Assembly (NCBI RefSeq): GCF_000020605.1
Contig: NC_012781.1
Location: 2,233,501-2,297,500, forward strand
Origin: Agathobacter rectalis ATCC 33656
GTDB taxonomy: Bacteria; Bacillota; Clostridia; Lachnospirales; Lachnospiraceae
DNA length: 64,000 nucleotides
Direction: 5' to 3'
Positions 17,465 to 26,966 of the stretch are shown here, one piece after another; position 1 is the stretch's first letter; the number at the start of each line of letters is the position of its first letter. The notes under the pieces are model-generated. The model was not told the origin of the DNA and did no database searches. It was given only the letters and a program-made list of their open reading frames with translations. The position numbers were made by a program, and so were the translations under genes.

Positions 17465-18751
17465 TTAATGGTACCCGAAAAAGGCCGTCACACAGTCGCT
17501 TAAGGCTTTCATGTCGCGTACTCCCATAAGCTCACAGGCTGAGTGCATTGCAAGAATAGGTATACCTATATCCACAGTCTTCACCGGCAAAAGCGTACCT
17601 GCAATCGAGCCCAGTGTGCTGCCGCCACGGCTGTCCGAACGGTTCACAAAACGCTGGTAAGGTATGCCCTTTTCATCACACAGCTGACATAGAATAGCAA
17701 TAGCCTGCGCATCCGTAGCATACGACTGCGAGCACGCCTGCTTGATACAAAAGCCTTTTCCCATGACAGGCATATTTGTGATATCCATCTTTTCCTTTTT
17801 ATTAGGATGAAGCGCATGAGCCACATCGACAGACAAAAGCATGGCATCATATATGCTCTCATCTATTTCATTTTCTGAAAGGTCCATATTTCTTAAAATA
17901 CGTCTGAGCATATCGTGAAGCATTATAGAGGCCGCGCCCTGCTTACTGTTACTTCCAATCTCCTCATGGTCGAAAAGCGCTATGATGTTTATTCCATCAG
18001 CCCTGTTTCCATCCTCTATGGCATCAAGAAGTGCCCTGCAGGATGACTGGTTGTCGATTCTTGGTGATGAAATCATGGTGTCATTCACACCGACAAAGCA
18101 AGGCTCCTCCATACAAAATGTATTGAGCTCAAAGTCTATGATATCGCTCTTTTCCACAGACAGCTCTCTAGCCAGAAAACTAAGGAAATAATCCGTGGTC
18201 ATTTCATCCTCAGTTATTGAATCAAGCACCGGCATCAGATCCACCTGATTATTTATTCCGACCCCCTTATTCACATCCCTGTTCATATGAATGGCAAGAT
18301 TTGGAATAATCATGACAGGCTTTTTGGACCTATATAGCACCATACGCGGATTGAACACATCCTCACTCTTTATAGCTACGCGCCCTGCCACTCCGAGAGG
18401 TCTGTCAAACCATGTGTTTAAAATCGGTCCTCCATACACCTCTACATTAACCTGTGCATATGAGTTTGTCATAAAATCCGGATTTGGCTTTATGCGAAGA
18501 TATGGATAGTCTGTGTGAGCTGCCGCTATTCGCACCATATCCTTTTTGTTGTAGCCGCTTCCTACAGTAAACGCAAACATGGTCGTATCATGGTGATTTA
18601 AGACATACCTGCCACCGCGCACAAGCTTCCAGTCGCCTGTATAATCTATCTCCTCAAATCCGTTTTCCAAAAGCTCCTGCTTTGCAGCCTTCACACACTC
18701 GCATGGTGAAACAGCCGCTTTTAGTAAATCAAATAATTTTTCCTGTTTCAT
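17465..18751 (-). CDS. M18-family aminopeptidase
   Basis: 428 residues, matching M18 (aspartyl aminopeptidase-like) enzymes. Metal and catalytic residues are visible in AAHTDYPYLRIKPNP (His, Asp), IALFDHEEIGSNSKQGA (Asp, Glu-Glu), LSVDVAHALHPN (Asp) and AMHSACELMGVRD (His). It removes acidic or other N-terminal residues from peptides in the cytosol and is usually a dodecamer. It is transcribed alone, divergently from the gene at 18943. The 160 bp between this gene and degV contain no clear promoter. Confidence 0.9.
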   Translation of the reverse strand: MKQEKLFDLLKAAVSPCECVKAAKQELLENGFEEIDYTGDWKLVRGGRYVLNHHDTTMFAFTVGSGYNKKDMVRIAAAHTDYPYLRIKPNPDFMTNSYAQVNVEVYGGPILNTWFDRPLGVAGRVAIKSEDVFNPRMVLYRSKKPVMIIPNLAIHMNRDVNKGVGINNQVDLMPVLDSITEDEMTTDYFLSFLARELSVEKSDIIDFELNTFCMEEPCFVGVNDTMISSPRIDNQSSCRALLDAIEDGNRADGINIIALFDHEEIGSNSKQGAASIMLHDMLRRILRNMDLSENEIDESIYDAMLLSVDVAHALHPNKKEKMDITNMPVMGKGFCIKQACSQSYATDAQAIAILCQLCDEKGIPYQRFVNRSDSRGGSTLGSIAGTLLPVKTVDIGIPILAMHSACELMGVRDMKALSDCVTAFFGYH

Positions 18752-18942
18752 GGATTGCCTCCTGTTTTCATTGCATAACGCATTTATTCTACCACGGACT
18801 TTACAATTATTCCAGTTGAACAGGCTTTATTTTTATGGCATAATCCGCAAATCTGATGTATGATATAATAATCGATAACTATTCAAAACCATTGAGAACA
18901 ATCATTCGCTGTCACATACAATGTGGGAAATGAGGAGAAATT

Positions 18943-19446
18943 ATGATATCAATTGAACTGACAGACACAAAGGACTTTATGAACAAGCTGCTTCGCACGG
19001 AAATCTTTGACAACTTCCTGCTCCAGGAGGCCGTCATCACAAAGGCAGCCTCATATGTCATAGATGGTCACCTGCAAAAGGGCTTTTACAGCTCCACAGA
19101 GCTTGAGGAAAATTGTATAGCTGGCTATAGCATACTTCCCTTTAGGATGCTTCGCACAAACTGCTTTGACCTGATAAAGGGCAGACAGACTCCATCGTCA
19201 TTCAAGTTTGTCTTTCTGCTTTCACCCGAAAACATGGAGCACACCCTAAGCAGTCTGCACTCTGCTTTCACCGTGTCCGATATCAGTGGTTTTTTCATAA
19301 ATATCAGGTATCAGAGCCAGCTTCTGACTCTGACAACCGGAATATCCTACAATATTTTTTCAGCGGATAAGACCTTAGACAGTGAATGGGATAAGCTTGT
19401 AATGAAATTTTTAGCAAATAATGACATAAACTTTAAAGAACTTTGA
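18943..19446 (+). CDS. Conserved hypothetical protein (possibly DUF5721)
   Basis: 167 residues after GGAGAAATT. No signal peptide, transmembrane segment or catalytic motif. The pattern MISIELTDTKDFMNKLLRTE, a later basic stretch (LIKGRQTPSSFKFVF) and NIRYQSQLLTLTTGISYN resemble a Lachnospiraceae family that I remember as DUF5721, with modest certainty. It precedes the cold-shock gene on the same strand but csp has its own promoter. Function unknown. Confidence 0.75.
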   Translation: MISIELTDTKDFMNKLLRTEIFDNFLLQEAVITKAASYVIDGHLQKGFYSSTELEENCIAGYSILPFRMLRTNCFDLIKGRQTPSSFKFVFLLSPENMEHTLSSLHSAFTVSDISGFFINIRYQSQLLTLTTGISYNIFSADKTLDSEWDKLVMKFLANNDINFKEL

Positions 19447-19531
19447 CTTTATTGCTTTACATCTTAAACCTGTTATGCTATTCTAACGTTAGTTGCGTAA
19501 GCAGCATTATTATTATTTGGAGGTACTTTCG

Positions 19532-19735
19532 ATGAGCAAAGGTACAGTAAAATGGTTCAATAACCAAAAAGGTTACGGATTCATCACAGCCGAGGACGGA
19601 AAGGATGTATTCGTACATTTCTCAGGACTTAACATGGAGGGCTTCAAAACTCTCGAGGAAGGTGCAGCAGTAGAGTTCGATATCACTGATGGCGCTAAAG
19701 GTCCACAGGCAGTTAACGTTGAGGTAGTTAAATAA
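19532..19735 (+). CDS. Cold-shock protein (CspA family)
   Basis: 67 residues, beginning [17 protein letters not shown] at the ATG after GGAGGTACTTTCG; the in-frame ATG at 19493 has no ribosome site. Both RNA-binding motifs are intact: KGYGFI (RNP1) and VFVHF (RNP2). It is an OB-fold RNA chaperone that melts secondary structure in mRNA. A promoter-like TTTACA-N17-TATTCT lies in the ~85-nt upstream gap. Confidence 0.95.
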   Translation: MSKGTVKWFNNQKGYGFITAEDGKDVFVHFSGLNMEGFKTLEEGAAVEFDITDGAKGPQAVNVEVVK

Positions 19736-19850
19736 TTTTGACCCCTCAGGCAATCTAGTTTCTATGTACCTTTTTCTTTATTATATATTTAGGTAAAATT
19801 ATAGTTACAAAAATGTTAATTGGGGAATAAGATATAAGAATCATGATTAA

Positions 19851-19884
19851 AAAAAGAAGAGTTCATTTCGAACTCTTCTTTTTT
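19851..19884. terminator. Convergent terminator of csp and the deacetylase
   Basis: Perfect 14-bp stem AAAAAGAAGAGTTC / GAACTCTTCTTTTT with a 5-nt loop. An A run on one side and a T run on the other make it bidirectional between two convergent genes. Confidence 0.93.
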
Positions 19885-19906
19885 GTGCTTTTTTATTTGA
19901 ATGATT

Positions 19907-21376
19907 TTAGTTGTTTACACGATGATGAGACATCGGTGAGCTTGTGGTGAGTGGTAAAAACGTGTAACCGTTCGCCTGTCCCCACTGGATGATCTGCTCG
20001 ACCGCATTGACACTGAATTCCTTTATGTCATGCTGCAATACAACTGATACATTATGGCTCTGCACACCGGAGATGACATTCTGTACCACCTGTTCCGTGC
20101 TGATTGGCTTGGGGTTTGCATCTCCGCTCGATACATTCCAGTCACAATATAAAAGTCCTCTTGCTGTTACATCATTTACGAGCTGTGTCATAATACCCGG
20201 ACAGTAATCCTTGCTCACAGTATTTGATGAGCCACCCGGGAATCTGATGATTGACGCATCATTTCCCGTCTGTGCCTTTATGATACTGTTCATCTGCTCA
20301 AGGTCATCAAAAAATGCCTGCTCACTTGTATATATCTGGTTGTATTTGTGGCTGGCAGAGTGGATAGCCACTGTATGTCCTCTCTTTGCCTCCTCTGCTA
20401 TCATGTTCTGATAGTCAGGATGTGTATTTGTAACAAAGAAGGTGGCCTTTACATTGTATTTATCAAGCACATCTAATAGCCCCTGTGTATACTTTCCGGG
20501 ACCATCGTCAAAGGTAAGATAAATAATCTTGTTGCCCGGATTTACCGTGTCTGCCGTGGCAGCCGGATCATACACACTGACCACTCTTGTAGCAGTAGCC
20601 TTATTTCCTGATGAATCTGAGACCTCATAGGTCACAGTATACTTTCCCGCCTTATCCTTATCTACCTTATCTCCTGATACCTTGACACTGTCTGTGATGT
20701 CTCCGTCACAATTGTCTGTTGCCGTGTATCCCGGATCACTGTACTTATCACCCTTTTTAACTGACATAAAATCATCACCCGAAAGCTTTATCTGCGGTGC
20801 AGTGGTATCTGTGACATGCACAGTCCTTTTGACCTCGCTCTCATTCTTTGACGAGTCAGCGACACTGTACTTTATCTCATAGTCTCCCGGCTTTGAAGTA
20901 TCGACAGCTCCTGTAACAGATACCTTGTCTGTCAGATCCCCATCATAGTTGTCTGTTGCCGTATATCCCGGGTCACTGAACTCGCTTCCTGCCTCTACAG
21001 TCATCTCTGCATCGCCATTTAATGTAATCTCCGGAGCCTTCTTATCCCTCACTTCAACCTTGATTGTCTGTGTCGCAGTTTTTTTACCGTATTGAGCAGT
21101 TACCTTTATCTCGTATGAACCTGTCTTTGTCGCATCGACATTACTGTCTATAGTACATTTTATCTCTTTTCCCTTCCGATTTATAAGCCTGCCTCTGACA
21201 TACGCCTTGATTTTTGGTGCCTCAAACTTTTTGCCATACTCAACAGTAATACCGTTTTTGAACTTGCTGCTGAACTCAATGTGTGAGTCAAAGCATGTGA
21301 TATATACTATAAACGCCACCACCAGAACTATTGCAGCCGTAAGTATGCCGATAATCATCTTTTTATTTTTGTCCAT
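19907..21376 (-). CDS. Membrane-anchored polysaccharide deacetylase with Ig-like repeats
   Basis: 489 residues starting at MDKNKKMIIG, since GAGG lies 9 nt before that ATG; an ATG 7 codons upstream lacks a ribosome site. One N-terminal membrane anchor is followed by an Ig-like module and two bacterial Ig (DUF5011/HYR-like) repeats, each with SDPGYTATDN and YDGDLTDKV or CDGDITDSV. The C-terminal NodB domain has TFDDGPGKYT, HSASHKYNQI, IRFPGGSSNTVS and DWNVSSGDAN, with catalytic Asp and zinc-binding Asp/His all intact. The likely role is de-N-acetylation of peptidoglycan or another wall polysaccharide, giving lysozyme resistance. The Ig repeats probably act as a spacer through the wall. Confidence 0.9.
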   Translation of the reverse strand: MDKNKKMIIGILTAAIVLVVAFIVYITCFDSHIEFSSKFKNGITVEYGKKFEAPKIKAYVRGRLINRKGKEIKCTIDSNVDATKTGSYEIKVTAQYGKKTATQTIKVEVRDKKAPEITLNGDAEMTVEAGSEFSDPGYTATDNYDGDLTDKVSVTGAVDTSKPGDYEIKYSVADSSKNESEVKRTVHVTDTTAPQIKLSGDDFMSVKKGDKYSDPGYTATDNCDGDITDSVKVSGDKVDKDKAGKYTVTYEVSDSSGNKATATRVVSVYDPAATADTVNPGNKIIYLTFDDGPGKYTQGLLDVLDKYNVKATFFVTNTHPDYQNMIAEEAKRGHTVAIHSASHKYNQIYTSEQAFFDDLEQMNSIIKAQTGNDASIIRFPGGSSNTVSKDYCPGIMTQLVNDVTARGLLYCDWNVSSGDANPKPISTEQVVQNVISGVQSHNVSVVLQHDIKEFSVNAVEQIIQWGQANGYTFLPLTTSSPMSHHRVNN

Positions 21377-21672
21377 TTTTCCAATCCTCTTTAGCATTTT
21401 ATAATTATTCTCTCTATATTATTACTCAAACCTGATAATATTATTTCAAGCAATATCTATTATAGCGTTAAACAATCTTTTTTGCTACTGCAAATTCCTT
21501 GAGAATTTCTTAATGTTGGCTTCATATATTTCAGTTATGTTACAATTGTTTCTTTATCATGAATACCTCCGGTGCAGTCTTAATAAGTAATTAATTTATT
21601 TAATATCTTTGTTACTATTCAGTTCTCAATATGACTAACCACATATCTTTTTGTAGATATTCACAATCACAA

Positions 21673-21699
21673 AAATCCCCCGAACAAGCCGGGGGATTT
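21673..21699 (-). terminator. Terminator of the hydrogenase gene
   Basis: Stem AAATCCCCC / GGGGGATTT with a 9-nt loop, followed on the minus strand by TTTTTGTG, 30 nt after the hydrogenase stop. The rest of the 21398-21672 gap is AT-rich and shows no other feature to me. Confidence 0.88.
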
Positions 21700-21728
21700 A
21701 AAAAGCTTATGCTGTAACAATTATTTTA

Positions 21729-23186
21729 TTACTGCTCCTTGCGGTGCATCTCAAATGTCTCCATATGGTAGTTGGCGATGTTGTCACGAATCTTTCTGTC
21801 ATCTGCTCTGCTTAAGAGATCATCACGGAACTTCTTGGTAGATACCATGTCATTGTATGAGCTTGGTCCGCCTACGCAGCCGCCCTCACATGCCATTCCC
21901 TCGATGAAGTTCTCAGGAAGCTTGCCTGCCTTCATGAGGAGAAGTGCCTTCTTACACTCTGCTGCTCCGTTTGCCTTGCAAACCTTGCAATCAACATCCT
22001 CGCCTTTTTCCTTCATGCTCTCGATTACGGCTGCTGTAACTCCGCCTGAGTTTGCGAAACGCTTACCGTATACTGAGCCCTCCTGGTATGAGGTATCATC
22101 AGCCTCAAGCTGTACACCCTTTGCCTTCATAATAGCACGAATCTCGCTGAAGGTAAGTACATAGTCTGCATTGCCCTCTATCTTCTGATCATGTACCTCT
22201 GACTTCTTGGCAACACATGGTCCGATGAATACTGTAACTGCATCAGGGTCCTTTGCCTTGATCATTCTTGAAACTGCACACATAGGTGAAACAGTTGTAG
22301 AAATCTTGTCAGCAAGCTCAGGATAGTGCTTTCTAACCATATTTACAAATCCAGGACAGCATGATGTAACCTTCTTCTCTCCTGCCTCATATGCCTCAAG
22401 CCACTCATCAGCCTCGTATGCTGCTGTCATATCTCCTCCGAGTGCTACCTCAACAAAACCGTTGAAGCCAACTGCCTGCATAGCTTTCTTCCAGCTGTTC
22501 ATAGTGATATTTGCGCCAAACTGTCCCTCTGCTGCAGGTGCAACCATAGCGTATACATGCTTGTTCTCTGACTTGATTGCATCGATTACATCTACGATAT
22601 ATGTCTTTGATCCGATAGCTCCGAATGGACAGCTGTGGATACACTTACCACATCTGATACATTTGCTCTCATCAATCACTGAAATGCCGTACTCATTGTA
22701 TGTAATGGCATTTACAGGGCAAGAGAACTTACATGGTCTCTTTAAATGAGCGATAGCGTTGTAAGGACATGCCTGTGCACAGCGTCCACACTCCTTACAC
22801 TTCTGTGGGTCGATATGTGAGCGGAGACGTCCTGCCTCAATTGCTCCGAACTTACATGCATTGATACAAGCCTTGCCAAGACAGTTCTGACAGTTCTCAG
22901 TAACTGTGTAGCTTGAAATCGGACAATCCTCACATGCTGAGCTGATTACCTGGATGATATTGCCGTCATCGTTTGCGCTTGGTGCTTTACCCTCTGCTAG
23001 TCTGACACGTTGACGGATGATCTCTCTCTCCTTGTAGATACAGCAACGGAACTGAGGTGTCGGTCCCGGAATAAGTGTAAATGGGATGTCATCTCTGATC
23101 TCATCGAGGTTACCTGCAAATGCAGCCTTTGCGACCTCAAGCAAAACTGCATGTTTGATTTTGATTACGTTTTCGTCAGCGTACAT
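21729..23186 (-). CDS. Monomeric [FeFe] hydrogenase (group B-like)
   Basis: 485 residues. The N-terminal ~80 residues have no known motif. A cysteine-rich ferredoxin-like part follows (CEDCPISSYTVTENCQNC, CKECGRCAQACP and CIRCGKCIHSCP), sufficient for several [4Fe-4S] clusters. The C-terminal H-cluster domain has the three binding motifs VTSCCPGFV, FIGPCVAKKSEV and EGMACEGGCVGG. The absence of the N-terminal 2Fe-2S domain, SPMCAVSRM in place of the SPQQ-type motif, and the short C-terminus fit the ferredoxin-linked group B enzymes of clostridia. It probably evolves H2 from reduced ferredoxin during fermentation. The maturases HydE/F/G are not in the window. Confidence 0.9.
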   Translation of the reverse strand: MYADENVIKIKHAVLLEVAKAAFAGNLDEIRDDIPFTLIPGPTPQFRCCIYKEREIIRQRVRLAEGKAPSANDDGNIIQVISSACEDCPISSYTVTENCQNCLGKACINACKFGAIEAGRLRSHIDPQKCKECGRCAQACPYNAIAHLKRPCKFSCPVNAITYNEYGISVIDESKCIRCGKCIHSCPFGAIGSKTYIVDVIDAIKSENKHVYAMVAPAAEGQFGANITMNSWKKAMQAVGFNGFVEVALGGDMTAAYEADEWLEAYEAGEKKVTSCCPGFVNMVRKHYPELADKISTTVSPMCAVSRMIKAKDPDAVTVFIGPCVAKKSEVHDQKIEGNADYVLTFSEIRAIMKAKGVQLEADDTSYQEGSVYGKRFANSGGVTAAVIESMKEKGEDVDCKVCKANGAAECKKALLLMKAGKLPENFIEGMACEGGCVGGPSSYNDMVSTKKFRDDLLSRADDRKIRDNIANYHMETFEMHRKEQ

Positions 23187-23252
23187 ATTATCTCCTTTTC
23201 CTTAAAATAATGTATATTTTGTTACCTAATTAATTATATACTTAGAAGAATC

Positions 23253-23284
23253 ATTATACCATGTGACACTTCCCATATCACATG
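23253..23284 (-). promoter_or_regulatory. Hydrogenase promoter -10 with palindromic operator
   Basis: Minus strand TATAAT (23258-23253) has only a poor -35 (GTGATA). Directly upstream, over the spacer and -35, is the perfect inverted repeat CATGTGA-N11-TCACATG (23260-23284). A good -10, a weak -35 and a palindrome over it suggest a regulated promoter. The regulator is unknown; the site does not match Rex or the N6-spaced CRP/FNR consensus. Confidence 0.5.
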
Positions 23285-23303
23285 ACCTGATTCCTCTAAA
23301 AAA

Positions 23304-23333
23304 ATGCTCCTAGTATTTATCTACTAGGAACAT
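23304..23333 (-). terminator. Terminator of the efflux operon
   Basis: Stem ATGcTCCTAGTA / TACTAGGAaCAT with one mismatch, followed on the minus strand by seven Ts. It ends the transcript of the exporter genes that finish at 23427. Confidence 0.85.
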
Positions 23334-23426
23334 TCTACAAAATTTTTTAAACTTTTTCTACCCTTGTATTCATCAAAATACAAAGAATTGTTATTTTTTT
23401 CACAATAACGGCAATTTTAATAAAAA

Positions 23427-24686
23427 TTACTCATGGCGCAGTGCGTCAATAGGGTTCAGGTTCGCTGCCTTGTATGAAGGAAGCATACCGAATATGATTC
23501 CGATTGCCATGGAAAAAAGCACCGCAAGTATAGCTGCTGCCGGACTTATCGCTGTCGGCGTGCCGTTTAGCATTGAGATGACCTTAGAGAGTATCACTCC
23601 GACCAGCACTCCGACCAAACCTCCAAGACTTGTGAGAACAACTGCCTCTGTGAGGAACTGTCCAAGTATTGCTCCCTTTCCTGCTCCGATTGCTTTTTTA
23701 AGTCCTATCTCCGAGGTACGCTCTGTGACTGACACAAGCATGATATTCATGACACCGATACCACCGACTAGCAGTGATATTCCGGCAATCCAGATGAGCA
23801 TCATGTTGGTTGACTGGCTGAGCTGCTGTATTTGCTTTGCCTGCTCCTGTAAATCCTGTGCCTTGTAGGTCACATCAGAGCCGTCTGTGACATTTAAATT
23901 ACTGTTAAGTATCTCCTCAGCAGCCTTTCCCACTGTAGCCATGGTATCCGTGCTGTCTGCCTTAAGCAAAAGGTTCTGCGGCTCATCATAACCAAATATA
24001 ACCGGCCATGTTCCGCTTGGCACAAATACATTGCCCTGGCTGTCATCATGGGCATACATATAGTAATCATCCATTGAGTTTATTACCAGGTCATAGCTGT
24101 CCTTTTCCGTGACTACACCGACTACTGTAAACGGATATCCCTGTATCTCTACTGTCTTGCCGAGTGCGCTCTCTCCTGAAAACAGGCTGCTCTCCACGCT
24201 CTCATCAATAAGAGCCACCCTGCGTGCATTTGCATAGTCATTCTTTGAGAAGCCTCTGCCCTTCATGACTACATAGCTTGCAGTATCGAAATATCCGTCA
24301 TCGACACCTGTTATATTGCCGCCCGAAAGCGCCGTGTTCAGATAATAGACTGCATTGGAAGCCTGTCTTGTACGGTAAAGAGCTGCATTTTTCACATGGT
24401 CGAGCTCCTTTATGCTGTCAAGTGTGGCAGCCGATACCTCAGTCACTCCCGCCGGCGCTGTTTCATATGATAAATCCATATCATAGCCATCCTTCTGCAG
24501 TGTGACCTTTACGTTATTACTTCCCGAACCTATGAGGTTCTTTTCTATCTGTTCGTTTGTGCCCTGAATTGTGGAAACAATCGCAATAATTGCTGCAATT
24601 CCGATGATGATTCCAAGCATGGTCAGAAACGAACGCATCTTATGTGACCAGATTCCCCTAAAGGACAATCTAATATTTTCAAGCAT
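23427..24686 (-). CDS. MacB/FtsX-type ABC transporter permease
   Basis: 419 residues with the MacB-like plan. Near the N-terminus are the motif RSFLTMLGIIIGIAAIIAI and one transmembrane helix. A periplasm-like domain of ~240 residues follows, then three C-terminal helices, including LVGGIGVMNIMLVSVTERTS and the conserved EIGLKKAIGA. It has no ATPase domain; the ATPase is encoded two genes upstream. It is the membrane part of a MacAB-like mechanotransmission exporter for peptides, antibiotics or lipids. Confidence 0.88.
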   Translation of the reverse strand: MLENIRLSFRGIWSHKMRSFLTMLGIIIGIAAIIAIVSTIQGTNEQIEKNLIGSGSNNVKVTLQKDGYDMDLSYETAPAGVTEVSAATLDSIKELDHVKNAALYRTRQASNAVYYLNTALSGGNITGVDDGYFDTASYVVMKGRGFSKNDYANARRVALIDESVESSLFSGESALGKTVEIQGYPFTVVGVVTEKDSYDLVINSMDDYYMYAHDDSQGNVFVPSGTWPVIFGYDEPQNLLLKADSTDTMATVGKAAEEILNSNLNVTDGSDVTYKAQDLQEQAKQIQQLSQSTNMMLIWIAGISLLVGGIGVMNIMLVSVTERTSEIGLKKAIGAGKGAILGQFLTEAVVLTSLGGLVGVLVGVILSKVISMLNGTPTAISPAAAILAVLFSMAIGIIFGMLPSYKAANLNPIDALRHE

Positions 24687-24706
24687 CTTTAATCCTCCCT
24701 GCTAAA

Positions 24707-26284
24707 CTAATACATACCATCTTCCGACACCTTGGTTTTCTCGCCCTCCCTGACTCCATACGGGAATGCGATATAGTCATCATTTGTCAGACCTGACTTT
24801 ATCTCCACATATGAGCCCCAGAGCGACTTGCCTGTTTTGACAGACTGTTTTTTGAGCTTTCCGTTGTCATCCTTGTATATATATGACTGTCCGTTCTCTG
24901 TTCTGACATATGACTTGTCGATATATAGTCCGCTGTCAGAGCCCTCCGATGATGTATCTATGGTCAACTCAAGTGAATCGCCCTTTTTGAGATTCTGCGG
25001 ATTCTCAATGTACGCGGTGTACTCATAGAATGAGGAGTTTGGATTGCTGTCTCCATAATAGTTTACGCTGTCTGACGGCACATTGCTTATCTCGGATATT
25101 GTGCCCTCATAGGTATCACCTGTCATGTAGTTGACTGCTGATACGCTCTGTCCTATTTTTACCGTATCCAGATCCAGCTCACCGATTGTTCCGCTGATAT
25201 ACAGTCCTGATGCTCCCGAAAGCTGCAGGAAAGGTGTACCGTCCTTCGGTGGATTGGCAGGATCACAGACTGTTGTCACAATTCCATCCTTCTTTGCATA
25301 TACCACGCCATCCTCAAGCTCGCTCTGCAGTTCCTTTAAATTGGCCTGTGCAATTCTCTTTTGTAAATCAACATCGGCAACACTTCTGGTCTGCTCCTTT
25401 ATGGCATCCTTAAGCTCATCTGCAGTGTATGTCTTTTCTTCTGCCGCGGTATCAGCTTCTGTCTGTGCGGTCTGTTCTGTGGCACTGGCTGTTTTGGTAT
25501 CTGACGACTCACTTCCTGCTGTATCATCAGACGCATCTCCTGCTGTAGTTGTGCCTGCAAGGAAAAGCTTTATCTCATCGCTTTCATCATAGCCGCCAAG
25601 CCTATCTCCTCTTACGATAAGCTCCATATCAGGTGCATTCGCATCTCCTATTACAAACCGTGCTACAGCGCTTTTATCAGCGAGTGTATTCAAAAGCTCT
25701 CCCGATACATATGAAGCCTCTGTGCATGTAAATGCATAAGGATCGTCCTCTGTACCGATTCCTTTGGCCTCTGACAAATCAGATATCACATCATGCTCTT
25801 CATCAGGCTTTTGCTCAGGGGCATCCGGCTGTGTATCAGGCTGTGGCTCAGGTGTAACAGGAGACTCGGGCTGCTTTTCAACCGGTTTAGTGTTCTTTAG
25901 CTTGTCAAGCTTCTGCTTTTCCGATGCAAGCTGGTTCTCAAGACTCTGTATCTCAAGCTGCTTCATCTCAACCGAGAGGGAAAGACTCGTCACATCATAT
26001 GCAAGGAGCTTATCTCCGGCCTTTACCTGCTGATCCTTTGTGACATAAACCTCTGTCACCTTCTGTCCATCCTTTAAATTGATTGTCTGACATGCATCAT
26101 CACACACCATTCCCTCACTGGTCATGGATGTGTAGTCGTTTGTCGTGCTGATCATTGAAACACTCATGACGGAAGCAAGCCCCTTGGAGTTCCTGTAATA
26201 AACAACTCCTGTGATGCTTCCCGCTGCAACTGCAACTACAAGGACAGCTATTATAATGATCTTAATTCTCTTTTTCTTTTTCAT
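24707..26284 (-). CDS. RND/HlyD-type adaptor subunit 2
   Basis: 525 residues. N-terminal membrane anchor (KIIIIAVLVVAVAAGSITGVVYY), a first half-lipoyl segment, a coiled-coil hairpin (MKQLEIQSLENQLASEKQKL), then an unusual insertion: a proline/glutamate-rich linker (VEKQPESPVTPEPQPDTQPD) and a Thr/Ser/Ala-rich stretch around a ~100-residue domain. The second hairpin strand and beta-barrel domains follow. The insertion makes it longer than the first adaptor (449 residues) and usual MacA proteins. The start overlaps the end of the ATPase gene by 23 nt. Confidence 0.82.
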   Translation of the reverse strand: MKKKKRIKIIIIAVLVVAVAAGSITGVVYYRNSKGLASVMSVSMISTTNDYTSMTSEGMVCDDACQTINLKDGQKVTEVYVTKDQQVKAGDKLLAYDVTSLSLSVEMKQLEIQSLENQLASEKQKLDKLKNTKPVEKQPESPVTPEPQPDTQPDAPEQKPDEEHDVISDLSEAKGIGTEDDPYAFTCTEASYVSGELLNTLADKSAVARFVIGDANAPDMELIVRGDRLGGYDESDEIKLFLAGTTTAGDASDDTAGSESSDTKTASATEQTAQTEADTAAEEKTYTADELKDAIKEQTRSVADVDLQKRIAQANLKELQSELEDGVVYAKKDGIVTTVCDPANPPKDGTPFLQLSGASGLYISGTIGELDLDTVKIGQSVSAVNYMTGDTYEGTISEISNVPSDSVNYYGDSNPNSSFYEYTAYIENPQNLKKGDSLELTIDTSSEGSDSGLYIDKSYVRTENGQSYIYKDDNGKLKKQSVKTGKSLWGSYVEIKSGLTNDDYIAFPYGVREGEKTKVSEDGMY

Positions 26285-26966
26285 TACCTGCCTCCTGTCC
26301 TTCCTCTGTTATCTCGCCGTCTATGATGTGTACGATGCGCTTTGCCTGCTCAGCTACCTTTCTGTCATGTGTAATCACGACAACCGTCACACCGGACTCA
26401 TTAAGGCTCTCAAAGAGCTCAAGCACCTGCTTGCCTGACTTTGAATCCAAAGCTCCCGTAGGCTCATCCGCCAGCAGAAGCTTTGGATGATTGACCATAG
26501 CTCTCGCTATCGCCACTCTCTGCTTCTGTCCTCCTGAAAGCTGTGTTGGCCTGAAATCAGCCCTGTCTGAAAGCCCTACACGCTCTAATGCCTCCATACC
26601 CATCTGCCTTCTGTCCTTTTTGCTCACACCGGCATATATGAGTGGCAGGCATACATTGTCCAAGGCACACTCTCTCGGCATGAGCTGGAAATTCTGAAAT
26701 ACAAATCCAATTGTATCCCGTCTGACTCTCGTAAGCTCCTTTTCCTTAAGCTCACTGACAGGTCTGCCGTCAAGTATATATGTGCCCGATGTTGGCAGAT
26801 CAAGACAACCCACTATATTCATGAGAGTGGTCTTGCCGGAGCCCGACGGCCCCATGATTGCCACGTACTCTCCCTCCTCAATCTGGAGTGAGACATCCTT
26901 TAAAACCGGCACCACGAGCTTATCCTGGTCATAGTTTTTATAAATATGCTGGAGTTCTAGAATCAT
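26262..26966 (-). CDS. MacB/LolD-type ABC transporter ATP-binding protein
   Basis: 234 residues with all motifs of an active NBD: Walker A MGPSGSGKTT, Q-loop FVFQNFQLMP, signature LSGGQKQRVAIARA, Walker B LLLADEPTGALD and switch VVVITHDRKVA. It powers the permease encoded at 23427. It begins directly after the first adaptor ends. The ~10 C-terminal residues are highly charged (EAGNEKEKEN). Confidence 0.93.
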   Translation of the reverse strand: MILELQHIYKNYDQDKLVVPVLKDVSLQIEEGEYVAIMGPSGSGKTTLMNIVGCLDLPTSGTYILDGRPVSELKEKELTRVRRDTIGFVFQNFQLMPRECALDNVCLPLIYAGVSKKDRRQMGMEALERVGLSDRADFRPTQLSGGQKQRVAIARAMVNHPKLLLADEPTGALDSKSGKQVLELFESLNESGVTVVVITHDRKVAEQAKRIVHIIDGEITEEGQEAGNEKEKEN

